Positions 6,955 through 15,451 of a DNA stretch of 24,922 nt are shown here, in pieces. This stretch comes from Fibrobacterota bacterium (GTDB taxonomy: Bacteria; Fibrobacterota; Chitinivibrionia; Chitinivibrionales; FEN-1185). A program made the translations under genes and the position numbers. The DNA lies in the NCBI GenBank assembly GCA_003165595.1, contig PLWQ01000025.1, forward strand, positions 1 to 24,922. The letters run 5' to 3'. Below the pieces are notes generated by a model. That model saw nothing but the letters and a program-made list of their open reading frames with translations. It was not told where the DNA came from and made no database searches. Position 1 is the first letter of the stretch. Each line of letters starts with the position of its first letter.

Positions 6955-9375
6955 ATGAAAACTCGAAGACTGCTGGGATTCATTTGCATCATTTCGTTTT
7001 CCGCGTTTGCGGGATTCAATTCCATCTCGGTTCCGACCTTGATGCTGCATGGACCAGACGCCGCTACAGGCACCGGGTACTGCGGCAACGTGGAATACGC
7101 CGTCACGGCCGGCGACACCGATTCCGTCTTTGTAACGCTCACCATCAAGACTACGGACGGTACTCCGCTTGCGCTCAGCGAAGTGGCCGGCGATATTGGG
7201 CTTATCCGTATCGTAAAGCCGTACGTATCGGAAACGCATGAGATTTACTTTCAGTGCCAGTCGACTCCCGTCGCGGGAGCGCAGTTCGTTGCCCAGCTTA
7301 CCGCCACCGCGGTAGTATCCGGAATGAAGAATCAGGTTGAGGGTTTCCTTAAAACCATGTCCAAAAACGACCGGGCCGGCATGTTGGGCGGCTGCTGCGA
7401 CGGATTTACGGCCACGGCCGGCGGCTCCACCGTTCCGTCACTCATCATGTCCGACGGCCCGCACGGCGTGAGGCCGCAAAGCGGAGCGGCGGCGACGCTG
7501 TATGCGTGCTGTTCGGGCGAAGCCTGTACCTGGGACACGGCGCTGGCGTTTGTCCAGGGTGCATCAAAGGGAGAAGAATTCAGGGCCCTTGGAAAGAATT
7601 GCTCTCTTGGTCCTGCACTCGACCTCGTTTATCACCCGCAGGGCGGCAGAGCGTCCGAGTATTACGGCGAGGATCCGTACCAATCCGGTCACATGGCTGC
7701 ATGCGACGTTGCAGGCCTGCAATCAAAGTACGTGATTGCCACCATTAAGCATTTTGCCTGCAACAACAAGGAGAACAGCCGGGGCAATCTGAGTGCGAAC
7801 ATGAGCGAACGGTCGCTCAAGGAGATCTATCTTTACAACTGGAAACCCTGTATCGAGCACGATGGTGACGGCTGCTGGGGCGTGATGGGTGCATACAACC
7901 AGGTCAATCATCTGCTGCCCCTCCAGGGATATTGCTGCATGAACAAATATCTGATGACCGATAATCTGCGCAACGAATGGGGTTACAAATATCTGGTGAT
8001 GACCGACTGGGGCGCCAACATGGACTTTGTTCAGGCCATGAACTACGGCGTCGACATAGACATGCCCAACCCGGACACCTACAACTCCGGCACAGTGGCG
8101 CAGATGGCCGACAGCCTCATCAATCAGCATGTGCGGAGAATAATATACGCGCACGAACGGCTCGGCGACCTTCTTCCCGGGTATAACGTGACGGCATTTT
8201 CGTCCACCTTCAAGGGCACCGACCACCGGGCCGCGGCTCGTCAGGTTGGAACAGCGGCCATAGTCCTGGGATTCAACGACACCATGGCGGCAAGCGCCAC
8301 CGGAAGAGTATTGCCATTGCCTTTGTCCGGCAAGAAAATAGCCCTTACCGGGCCATTTGCCAATGTATGCCGCACAGGCCCCGGCGGAAGCAGTTCGGTT
8401 AATCCGGCGTATCGAGTTGATCCCAAGACCGCAATAACCGAATTGCTTGGGGGAACCGGGTCCTATGCCGGGAAAGGGCCCGCGAATCCTTGCACTATCG
8501 TCACCGACATCAACACCGCCGACTACATCGTGGTTTTTGTGGGCGTCACAGGCGAGAGCGAGGGCGGCGACAGGCCATATCTGGCAGTGCAGGCGGGCGA
8601 CGGAGACAACGACGCGGCAGCGGCGCTCAAGGTAAAAACTGCCAAGACCATTGTGGTGTACACCGGCGGCAGCGCAGCATCGCCCGGAAACTGGTCCAGC
8701 GCCAACGCAATACTGTTTGCATTCTATCCCGGTCAGGAGCAAGGCTATTGCATCGCCGATGTTCTGTTCGGCAATGTCAATCCGAGCGGCAAGCTGCCCG
8801 TGACCTTTCCAAACAACGCGTCCCAGCTCCCGAATTTCACTCTCACCAATAATATAGAGCTCAACTATCCTTCCTCCGACACGGCGCACGGTTATTTCCG
8901 TATGGACAAAAACAACTGGACCCCCTTGTTCCATTTCGGACACGGACTCAGCTACACTACGTTCGGCTATTCGAATCTCGCCATCTATCCCGCTTCGATC
9001 AAGGCCGGCGACAGGGTCCAAGTGAGGGTTACGGTGACAAACACCGGCTCCGCGCCCGGGAAAGAAACCGCAGAATTGTATTTATCAATGCCGGCGGGCA
9101 ACTCGGCGGGGCTTCCCGTTCGGGTGCAGGACCTCAGAGGCTTTCAGAAGGTGCCGCTCGTCCCCACCCAAACGCTTGCTCCGGGAGCCAGCGCAACTGT
9201 CAATTTTACCCTGGATCCGGAAGACATGCGGGTGTTCAATCCGAACGGAGCGGACTACAACGGCACAACAGGAGCCTGGCAAGTCCTTGCGGGAACCTAC
9301 GGCGTACGCGTAGGAACTTCATCGCAGCGTGATCTGCAGCCCACAATCGGCGGCAGCTTTACCGTCATCCAGTAA
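6955..9375 (+). CDS. Secreted glycoside hydrolase family 3 enzyme (beta-glucosidase-like)
   Basis: An 806-residue protein with a Sec signal (MKTRRLLGFICIISFSAFA) and about 90 beta-rich residues, followed by a GH3 N-terminal barrel. Barrel motifs are MSDGPHG (about 166-171), GEDPY (238-242), KHFACNN (265-271) and VMTDWGA, in which D351 is the expected nucleophile. The GH3 C-terminal domain carries GESEGGDR (533-540), where E534 or E536 is the likely acid/base. An FnIII-like domain follows (ETAELYLSM ... LRGFQKVPL). Family members remove terminal beta-linked sugars, often glucose or xylose; the exact substrate is not readable here. The mature protein has about 17 cysteines, including pairs in GGCCDG, ACCSGEAC and GYCCMN, unusual for a bacterial GH3 and suggesting disulfide stabilisation outside the cytoplasm. 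It lacks a T9SS sorting domain (ends SFTVIQ), unlike the small protein encoded just upstream. Confidence 0.93.
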   Translation: MKTRRLLGFICIISFSAFAGFNSISVPTLMLHGPDAATGTGYCGNVEYAVTAGDTDSVFVTLTIKTTDGTPLALSEVAGDIGLIRIVKPYVSETHEIYFQCQSTPVAGAQFVAQLTATAVVSGMKNQVEGFLKTMSKNDRAGMLGGCCDGFTATAGGSTVPSLIMSDGPHGVRPQSGAAATLYACCSGEACTWDTALAFVQGASKGEEFRALGKNCSLGPALDLVYHPQGGRASEYYGEDPYQSGHMAACDVAGLQSKYVIATIKHFACNNKENSRGNLSANMSERSLKEIYLYNWKPCIEHDGDGCWGVMGAYNQVNHLLPLQGYCCMNKYLMTDNLRNEWGYKYLVMTDWGANMDFVQAMNYGVDIDMPNPDTYNSGTVAQMADSLINQHVRRIIYAHERLGDLLPGYNVTAFSSTFKGTDHRAAARQVGTAAIVLGFNDTMAASATGRVLPLPLSGKKIALTGPFANVCRTGPGGSSSVNPAYRVDPKTAITELLGGTGSYAGKGPANPCTIVTDINTADYIVVFVGVTGESEGGDRPYLAVQAGDGDNDAAAALKVKTAKTIVVYTGGSAASPGNWSSANAILFAFYPGQEQGYCIADVLFGNVNPSGKLPVTFPNNASQLPNFTLTNNIELNYPSSDTAHGYFRMDKNNWTPLFHFGHGLSYTTFGYSNLAIYPASIKAGDRVQVRVTVTNTGSAPGKETAELYLSMPAGNSAGLPVRVQDLRGFQKVPLVPTQTLAPGASATVNFTLDPEDMRVFNPNGADYNGTTGAWQVLAGTYGVRVGTSSQRDLQPTIGGSFTVIQ

Positions 9376-9378
9376 AAC

Positions 9379-9410
9379 AAACGGGCCGGGACACAGCGCC
9401 CGGCCCGTTT
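9379..9410 (+). terminator. Rho-independent-type terminator after the GH3 gene
   Basis: AAACGGGCCGGG (9379-9390) and CCCGGCCCGTTT (9399-9410) are perfect reverse complements, giving a 12-bp stem with an 8-base loop. It begins four bases after the GH3 stop. The following bases are only moderately T-rich. It separates the GH3 unit from valS. Confidence 0.8.
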
Positions 9411-9558
9411 CCTGCTTTAATAATCCTCAAAATCTCCAGCGCTATTGTATATTTCTTGCTCCGTTTTCCGCGACGGCCATCGGTCAAGTTCTTCCGTCGG
9501 ACGGATGCGAATTTTGCAAACTCATTCCTCAGTGCATCGCTTTTGGAGAACACACGTA

Positions 9559-12219
9559 ATGGAAAAGCAATACAATCCATCCCTTGTTGAAGACAAATGG
9601 TACGGCGCGTGGCTCGGCCAGAAGCAATTTCACGCTGATGAGAATTCCTCGAAGCCGAAATACTCCATCGTCATACCGCCGCCCAATGTCACGGGTATCC
9701 TTCACATGGGGCATGCGCTCAACAACGCCATTCAGGATATTCTTATCCGTTTCAAGCGTATGACCGGCTTCGAAACCCTGTGGATGCCCGGCACGGATCA
9801 CGCGGGCATCGCCACGCAGAACGTCGTGGAAAAAAAGCTTGCAAAGGAAAAAAAAACCCGCCACGATCTCGGCCGCGAGGCCTTTGTCGACGAAGTATGG
9901 AGATGGAAAGAGCAGTACCATGCCACCATCACCAACCAACTCAAAAAGCTGGGCTCTTCCTGCGACTGGGACCGCGAACGCTTTACAATGGACGAAGGTC
10001 TCTCGCGCGCCGTCCGAAAAGTTTTTGTTCAGTTATACAACGAGGGGCTCATTTACCGCGGCAAATACATAATCAACTGGTGCCCGCGGTGCCAGACCGC
10101 CTTGTCGGATGAGGAAGCCGAGCACAAGGAATCCAACGGAAAGCTGTACCATTTCAGATACCCGTTCAAGAGCGGGAGCGGCTTTGTTACGGTCGCCACC
10201 ACCCGGCCCGAAACCATGCTCGGGGACACCGCGGTTGCGGTGAACCCGGCCGACCAGCGGTACGCGTCGCTCGTGGGCCAACTGCTGGTATTGCCTCTTG
10301 TTAACCGCGAAATCCCCATCATCGCCGACAACTTCGTTGACCGCGAGTTCGGCACCGGCGCGGTGAAGGTGACCCCCGCGCACGATCCCAACGATTTCCA
10401 GATGGGGCTTCGCCACGCCATGGCGCCCGTCGTGATCATGGACGAAACAGGGCACATGACCGGCCCCATTCCGCAGAAGTACATCGGCACGGACCGGTTT
10501 GCCTGCCGCAGGGAAATCGTGGCCGACATGGAGGCGCTCGGGCTTGTTGACAAGATAGAGGACCACGTTCACGCCGTCGGCCACTGCTACCGTTGCGGCA
10601 CCGTGGTCGAGCCGTACTATTCCAACCAGTGGTTCGTCAAGATGAAGCCGCTTGCCCAGGCTGCCCTGGCCGCGGCGGTCGAAGACCGCGTGAAGTTCTA
10701 TCCGGCCCGGTGGAAAAAAACCTACATCGACTGGATGGAGAATATCCGCGACTGGTGCATTTCTCGCCAGATCTGGTGGGGCCACCGCATCCCGGTGTGG
10801 TATTGCGCAAACTGCGGCAAAACCATTGTGGCGGAGGAAACGCCCGAGAATTGCGGCGATTGCGGCGGACGCACGCTCGTGCAGGACGAGGACGTTCTCG
10901 ACACCTGGTTTTCGTCGTGGCTCTGGCCGTTCTCCACGATGGGGTGGCCCGATTCCACAAAAGTCCTGGAGAAATTCTATCCCACCGACGTGCTTGTCAC
11001 GGCGCCGGAAATCCTGTTCTTCTGGGTGGCGCGAATGATCATGGCCGGGCTGCATTTCACGGGCAAACTGCCTTTTACGGACGTCTTTCTCAATGCGACG
11101 GTGCGCGACAAAACCGGCCGCAAGATGAGCAAATCGCTGGGCAATGCCATTGACCCGCTTGAAGTGATCTCAAAGTCGGGCGCGGACAGCCTCCGTTTCT
11201 CGCTTATCATGATCACGTCCCAGGGCGCGGACGTTTTCCTTGCGCAGGACACCTTCGACATCGGCAGGAACTTCGGCAATAAGCTGTGGAACGCGTCGCG
11301 CTTTCTTTTGGAGAACATCCAAGAGCGTCACTCCTTTGCGGCCCTGCCGGCCGGCGAGGCGCTTGCGCCGTTCGACGTGTGGATACTGTCTCGCCTCAAC
11401 GCCACGATCGGCGAGGTCACATCGGCCCTGTCGTCGTTCCGGTTCAACGAGGCCGCACATTGCCTGTACGACTTTACCTGGCACGACTTCTGCGACTGGT
11501 ACATCGAGGCGAAAAAGGCCGACCTGTACCAGACCGCCAGCGATGCCCGCGCGGCAAACGCGCTTTGCATGTGCTCCTGGGTGCTTGGCAGCATTCTCAA
11601 GATGCTGCACCCGCTCATGCCCTTTATCACCGAGGAAATCTGGCATGCGCTTGGGGAAAAAATAGACTTTCCGGCGCTGCTCGACAGCGAGACCATCATG
11701 AGAGCTTCGTTCCCCGTCGCCGAGACATCCCTTGTCAATTCCGATATCGAAAGCGAATTCTCGCTTCTCAAGGACGTCATTACAGCGCTGCGAACCATTC
11801 GGTCGGAAAACAACATTCCCCCGGACAAGAAGGGCCGCGCGATCATTGTTCCGTCGAACCCCGATGCCGCGCGCATGCTTCTGCCGCATGTTGCGGAAAT
11901 CAACATGTTTTGCAGGCTTTCCGAAACCGTTATCGACACGGGAGCGCGGCGGCCTTCGTTTTCGGGCCAGTCGGTTGTAATGGGTCATCAGGTATATTTG
12001 GAACTGGCCGGGCTCATCGACAAGCAGGTGGAGCGCGACAGGATTTTAAAGGAAATAACCAGGACCGAAAAGCTTGTCGAATCGACCAGGGCGAGGCTTT
12101 CCAACCCGAGCTTTGCCGGCAAGGCGCCGCCGGAAGTTGTCAAGAAGGAAAATGAAAAATACGAGGGGATTCTGGAGAACCTGGAAAAACTCAAGGCCAA
12201 TCTAGCTTCCTTGGAGTAG
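9559..12219 (+). CDS. valS: Valine--tRNA ligase
   Basis: An 886-residue class I aminoacyl-tRNA synthetase that charges tRNA-Val with valine in the cytoplasm. The HIGH-type motif appears as HMGH (49-52, in PPNVTGILHMGH) and the KMSKS motif as GRKMSKSLGN (KMSKS 522-526). The editing domain is present (TTRPETMLGDTAVAV, FGTGAVKVTPAHDPND). Cysteine sets fit zinc-binding elements (YRCGTVVEPYYSNQWFV; YCANCGKTI ... NCGDCGG). The C-terminus is the ValS coiled-coil arm (about 810-886: KQVERDRILKEITRTEKLV ... FAGKAPPEVV). The ATG at 9559 has GGAG about ten bases upstream and gives the family's normal N-terminus (EKQYNPSLVEDKWY); the open frame further upstream is non-coding. The length is typical. The stop codon lies inside a perfect palindrome. 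Confidence 0.98.
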   Translation: MEKQYNPSLVEDKWYGAWLGQKQFHADENSSKPKYSIVIPPPNVTGILHMGHALNNAIQDILIRFKRMTGFETLWMPGTDHAGIATQNVVEKKLAKEKKTRHDLGREAFVDEVWRWKEQYHATITNQLKKLGSSCDWDRERFTMDEGLSRAVRKVFVQLYNEGLIYRGKYIINWCPRCQTALSDEEAEHKESNGKLYHFRYPFKSGSGFVTVATTRPETMLGDTAVAVNPADQRYASLVGQLLVLPLVNREIPIIADNFVDREFGTGAVKVTPAHDPNDFQMGLRHAMAPVVIMDETGHMTGPIPQKYIGTDRFACRREIVADMEALGLVDKIEDHVHAVGHCYRCGTVVEPYYSNQWFVKMKPLAQAALAAAVEDRVKFYPARWKKTYIDWMENIRDWCISRQIWWGHRIPVWYCANCGKTIVAEETPENCGDCGGRTLVQDEDVLDTWFSSWLWPFSTMGWPDSTKVLEKFYPTDVLVTAPEILFFWVARMIMAGLHFTGKLPFTDVFLNATVRDKTGRKMSKSLGNAIDPLEVISKSGADSLRFSLIMITSQGADVFLAQDTFDIGRNFGNKLWNASRFLLENIQERHSFAALPAGEALAPFDVWILSRLNATIGEVTSALSSFRFNEAAHCLYDFTWHDFCDWYIEAKKADLYQTASDARAANALCMCSWVLGSILKMLHPLMPFITEEIWHALGEKIDFPALLDSETIMRASFPVAETSLVNSDIESEFSLLKDVITALRTIRSENNIPPDKKGRAIIVPSNPDAARMLLPHVAEINMFCRLSETVIDTGARRPSFSGQSVVMGHQVYLELAGLIDKQVERDRILKEITRTEKLVESTRARLSNPSFAGKAPPEVVKKENEKYEGILENLEKLKANLASLE

Positions 12220-12243
12220 GGGCACAAAATTTTGTGCCCCTAC
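12216..12243. repeat. 28-bp perfect palindrome overlapping the valS stop codon
   Basis: GTAGGGGCACAAAA (12216-12229) is followed immediately by its exact reverse complement (12230-12243). The valS TAG is at 12217-12219, so the repeat supplies the stop. No T-run follows, so it is not a classic intrinsic terminator, though the hairpin could still affect read-through or mRNA stability between valS and trpE. Palindromes of the GTAGGGGC...GCCCCTAC type are scattered through many bacterial genomes. Confidence 0.8.
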
Positions 12244-12282
12244 AAAGGGGAACGCCCAAATATAGAATTTGATAAAGATATT

Positions 12283-13758
12283 ATGATCGTCCCATCCCTC
12301 GAAGAAGTAAAAAAACTCGCCGAGAAAGGCAACGTGATCCCGGTGTGCCGGCGCATTCTGGCAGACACGGAAACGCCCGTTTCGGTGTGGCTCAAGCTCT
12401 ACAAAGAGGAGCCGTACAGTTTTCTGCTGGAAAGCGTCACCGGCGGCGACAAAGTCGCACGCTACTCGTTTATCGGCGGCAGGCCTTTCATGACCTTCAG
12501 GAGCAACGGCCTTGCCTGGGAAGTCTCGGGAGACACGGCGGAAACGGGCAACGGTGATCCGATTGCCAAGCTCCGCTCGCTGCTGTCCCGGTTTACGGCC
12601 GTTCACGTTGAAGGGCTGCCGCGATTGTGCGGCGGCGCGGTGGGCTATTTTTCGTACGATACGGTGCGGCTGTTCGAGAAAATCCCGGACAAGAACCCCC
12701 GGGAACCGCTCCTTGACGAAATTTTCTTCGGCTTTTACAAAGACATCATCGCTTTTGACAACAGGGAACACAAGCTCCTGCTCATCACCACTATTCACAC
12801 GGGCGACGGCGTTGCGCTGGCGGACGCCTACAAGGAGGCGTGCCACAGCTTGGGCAGCCTGGAAGACAAACTCGCGGTGCGGCTCGCCTCGTCGGCCGTT
12901 TCCGTCCACGAGGCCAGTGAATCCTCCTCGACATTTACCCGAGAGCAATACGAGCTGGCGGTTGAACGCTGCCAGGAATACATCCGCGCCGGCGACATTT
13001 TTCAGGTGGTGCCGTCGCAGCGCATCGGCATGCGCGTCGACGCGAATCCTTTTGACCTGTACCGCATTCTGCGAACCGTCAACCCTTCGCCGTACATGTA
13101 CTACCTGTCTCTAGGCGGCGCCCAGGTGGTGGGCTCATCCCCGGAAATGATGGTGCGCGTTGAGAACGGGGTCGTTGAAAACCGGCCCATTGCCGGATCG
13201 CGGCCGCGCGGAAAAAACGAGGTGGAAGACGAACGACTCGCCGAGGAGCTCACTAAGGATCCGAAGGAAGTTGCCGAGCATGTGATGCTCGTGGACCTCG
13301 GCAGAAACGATGTAGGCCGGGTAAGCGAGTACGGCAGTGTGCGCGTGGAAGAAATGATGCACGTTGAGCAGTACTCGCACGTGATGCACCTCGTATCGAA
13401 CATATCCGGCACGCTGCGGCCCGGTTGCGATGCCCTCGACGCGCTGTTTGCGTGTTTTCCGGCCGGCACTCTGTCGGGCGCGCCCAAAATACGCGCCATG
13501 CAGATCATAGACGAACTCGAACCGGTGCGCCGCGGCATTTACGGCGGCGCGCTCGGGTATATCGACTTTTCGGGAGCGCTTGACACGTGCATCGTGATCC
13601 GGACCGTTGTCTGCAAAGACGGCATGGCATATATCCAGGCGGGCGCCGGCATCGTGGCGGATTCGGTTCCATCCACCGAATACGACGAGACGATGAACAA
13701 GGCGCGAGCACTGCTTACCGCCATAAACGACGCAGAACAAATTATCGGAAGAGACTGA
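12283..13758 (+). CDS. trpE: Anthranilate synthase component I
   Basis: A 491-residue enzyme that, with TrpG, converts chorismate and glutamine to anthranilate, the first step of tryptophan synthesis. The N-terminal part carries LLES (48-51), the tryptophan feedback-binding element, followed by RYSFIG. The chorismate-binding C-terminal domain is complete: PSPYMYYL, SSPEMMVRVENG, PIAGSRPRG, DLGRNDVGRVSEYGSV, FPAGTLSGAPKIRAM, RRGIYGGALGY and QAGAGIVADSVP. Length is normal. The ATG at 12283 is chosen from protein similarity; an upstream in-frame TTG lies inside the palindrome, and there is only a weak A/G-rich site before the ATG. trpG starts six bases after the stop, so the genes form an operon. 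No leader peptide rich in Trp codons was seen between valS and trpE. Confidence 0.97.
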   Translation: MIVPSLEEVKKLAEKGNVIPVCRRILADTETPVSVWLKLYKEEPYSFLLESVTGGDKVARYSFIGGRPFMTFRSNGLAWEVSGDTAETGNGDPIAKLRSLLSRFTAVHVEGLPRLCGGAVGYFSYDTVRLFEKIPDKNPREPLLDEIFFGFYKDIIAFDNREHKLLLITTIHTGDGVALADAYKEACHSLGSLEDKLAVRLASSAVSVHEASESSSTFTREQYELAVERCQEYIRAGDIFQVVPSQRIGMRVDANPFDLYRILRTVNPSPYMYYLSLGGAQVVGSSPEMMVRVENGVVENRPIAGSRPRGKNEVEDERLAEELTKDPKEVAEHVMLVDLGRNDVGRVSEYGSVRVEEMMHVEQYSHVMHLVSNISGTLRPGCDALDALFACFPAGTLSGAPKIRAMQIIDELEPVRRGIYGGALGYIDFSGALDTCIVIRTVVCKDGMAYIQAGAGIVADSVPSTEYDETMNKARALLTAINDAEQIIGRD

Positions 13759-13764
13759 TTCGCC

Positions 13765-14337
13765 ATGATCCTTATCATCGACAACTACGATTCTTTCACC
13801 TATAACCTCGTGCAATACCTGGGAGAACTGTACAAAGGCGAGGTGCGCGTTGCGAGGAACGACACGATCTCTCTCGACCGGATTCGCGAACTTTCTCCAA
13901 AAGCAATTGTGATCTCGCCCGGCCCGTGCACGCCCGCGGAAGCCGGAATTTCCATGGACGTCATCACAACGTTCGGCCCGAAGATTCCGGTGCTCGGCGT
14001 TTGCCTTGGCCATCAGTCCATAGGAGCGGCGTTTGGCGGCAAGGTAATCCGTGCGCCATACCTGATGCACGGCAAGGTGTCCGAAATCCACCACGACGGG
14101 AAAAAAATCTACACCGGGCTTCCGAATCCCTTTATTGCCACCCGCTACCACAGCCTCATCATCGAGCGCAAGTCGTGCCCGGATTGCCTGGAAATCACGA
14201 GCCAGACAAAGGACGGCATCATCATGGGCGTGCGGCACAAGAAATATCCCATAGAAGGCGTGCAGTTTCACCCGGAGTCCATTCTTACCCAGGACGGCAA
14301 GACGCTGCTCAAGAACTTCCTCAGCGGAATTCTCTAG
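13765..14337 (+). CDS. trpG: Anthranilate synthase component II (glutamine amidotransferase)
   Basis: A 190-residue class I glutamine amidotransferase that supplies ammonia to TrpE. It shows [12 protein letters not shown] at the N-terminus, [12 protein letters not shown], the nucleophile in GVCLGHQS (C80), and the His/Glu of the triad in VQFHPES (H169, E171). The protein is stand-alone and not fused to TrpD. PabA, the folate counterpart, is nearly identical in motif content, and one protein may serve both pathways; the position between trpE and trpC favours TrpG. GGAAGAG upstream supports the ATG, and the gap from trpE is six bases. Confidence 0.95.
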   Translation: MILIIDNYDSFTYNLVQYLGELYKGEVRVARNDTISLDRIRELSPKAIVISPGPCTPAEAGISMDVITTFGPKIPVLGVCLGHQSIGAAFGGKVIRAPYLMHGKVSEIHHDGKKIYTGLPNPFIATRYHSLIIERKSCPDCLEITSQTKDGIIMGVRHKKYPIEGVQFHPESILTQDGKTLLKNFLSGIL

Positions 14338-14338
14338 C

Positions 14339-15112
14339 ATGACGTCGTTCCTCGAAACTATTCTTGCGGCCAAGAAGGAAGAGGTACGGCGGCTTCACCG
14401 GGAGCGCGGCCGATTTTCGGGCCGTACGAACGACGCCAGGCCTTTTGTCGCGTCCCTTCACCGTGACGCCGGGCCGGCGATTGTCGCGGAAATCAAGAAG
14501 GCGTCCCCCAGCAAGGGCATCATCGCCCGCGACTTCGAGCCGGCCGCCATTGCAGAGAAATATCACGCCGGCGGGGCCGCGGCATTGTCGGTGCTCACCG
14601 ATGAAAAATTCTTCATGGGATCGCAAACGTACCTGGAGGCCGCAAGAACTGCGGTGCCGCTGCCCGTGCTGCGCAAGGATTTTATCATCGATCCCATCCA
14701 GGTGCTGCAAACCGCGTCGATGAACGCCGACGCCATGCTGCTCATTGTTGCGGCGCTGTCGCAATCGCAGCTTGACGAACTGTACAGCGCAGGCCGTGAA
14801 CTCGGGCTCGATATGCTCATCGAGATTCACTCGCTTCGGGAACTCGACCGGGTGCTCAGACTCTCTCCCCTTCCACCGTGTATCGGCGTCAACAACCGCG
14901 ACCTCGCAACGTTTGCTACCGACATCGCCGCAACATTGTCCATCGCGCCGCATGTCCCGAAAGAAGTAACGCTCGTGTCGGAAAGCGGCGTCACCGGCGC
15001 GCCACAGGCGAAGGAACTTTACAAAGCTGGAATTTCGGCGCTACTGGTCGGCGAATCGCTGATGAGAGCGGAGGATCCCGGGAAGCTGATACGAGAGCTG
15101 TGCGGCCTCTGA
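14339..15112 (+). CDS. trpC: Indole-3-glycerol phosphate synthase
   Basis: A 257-residue (beta/alpha)8 enzyme that closes the indole ring, converting carboxyphenylamino-deoxyribulose phosphate to indole-3-glycerol phosphate. Diagnostic segments are EIKKASPSKGII (E51-K53 are active-site residues), DFEPAAIAEKY, LSVLTDEKFFMGS, VLRKDFIID, GVNNRDLATF, VSESGV and LLVGESLM. The length is that of a monofunctional enzyme. The start is one base after the trpG stop, which indicates translational coupling. The trpD gene expected between trpG and trpC in many operons is missing here. Confidence 0.96.
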   Translation: MTSFLETILAAKKEEVRRLHRERGRFSGRTNDARPFVASLHRDAGPAIVAEIKKASPSKGIIARDFEPAAIAEKYHAGGAAALSVLTDEKFFMGSQTYLEAARTAVPLPVLRKDFIIDPIQVLQTASMNADAMLLIVAALSQSQLDELYSAGRELGLDMLIEIHSLRELDRVLRLSPLPPCIGVNNRDLATFATDIAATLSIAPHVPKEVTLVSESGVTGAPQAKELYKAGISALLVGESLMRAEDPGKLIRELCGL

Positions 15113-15164
15113 GGCTGACGCGAAGAGGCGCGAAGATGCTTCATTGCCACTGTTCGCCCCCTAA

Positions 15165-15177
15165 CCCCCTAAGGGGG
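15165..15177. repeat. Short inverted repeat, CCCCC-TAA-GGGGG
   Basis: Five Cs at 15165-15169 and five Gs at 15173-15177 flank TAA, within the wider wording GCCCCCTAACCCCCTAAGGGGGC. Sequences of this kind are frequent as dispersed intergenic repeats. Function is unknown. Confidence 0.5.
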
Positions 15178-15334
15178 CACCGGAAGATCTTCAAAAGGCC
15201 GACGCTGTTGGCCTACTGCAAACCGCTGCAAACAGTGTCCCTGTCCAAACATGTATTTTGAGTCATGGAGATTTGATTTCACTGTCTCAGCTGTCGCTCG
15301 TGGGTGCCCATGAAATCTTCACTCCACATTTTCT

Positions 15335-15355
15335 CCCTCTCCCCTTGGGAGAGGG
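15335..15355. repeat. Inverted repeat, CCCTCTCCC-CTT-GGGAGAGGG
   Basis: A 9-bp perfect stem (15335-15343 with 15347-15355) around CTT, followed by TGGGGTGAGGG. This wording is typical of widely dispersed intergenic palindromes. As RNA it would form a stable hairpin upstream of trpF. There is no adjacent T-tract, so it is not a standard terminator. Confidence 0.6.
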
Positions 15356-15451
15356 TGGGGTGAGGGTTGCCGGTTGTTTTTGCAACCGCACGGTCACCCG
15401 GCTCAGCCATCCAAATATTCTTGTTTATTTTCTTATTCCTTTTTCACGAAT

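Larger units (their letters stand above)
15113..15451. other. trpC–trpF intergenic region carrying two repeat-type hairpins
   Basis: This 339-base gap interrupts an otherwise tightly packed trp operon. It holds two short GC-rich inverted repeats (about 15165-15177 and 15335-15355, annotated separately), both of types that recur in many genomes. No open frame resembling a protein is present. Transcription may still run through to trpF, or a promoter may lie in the T-rich stretch at about 15416-15445. Confidence 0.6.

Noticed and set aside
7723-9021. A 432-codon minus-strand open frame antisense to the GH3 gene
   Set aside because: Explained by codon bias of the GH3 gene, whose catalytic motifs are intact on the plus strand.
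12216-12243. The palindrome as a classic intrinsic terminator of valS
   Set aside because: No T-run follows either arm and it overlaps the stop codon, so a dispersed repeat is the better description.
12244-12282. A trp leader peptide/attenuator before trpE
   Set aside because: The space is only 39 bases after the palindrome and has no small frame with tandem Trp codons.
13135-14373. A 412-codon minus-strand open frame across trpE and trpG
   Set aside because: It spans two certain genes and their junction in antisense, and its translation resembles no protein family.
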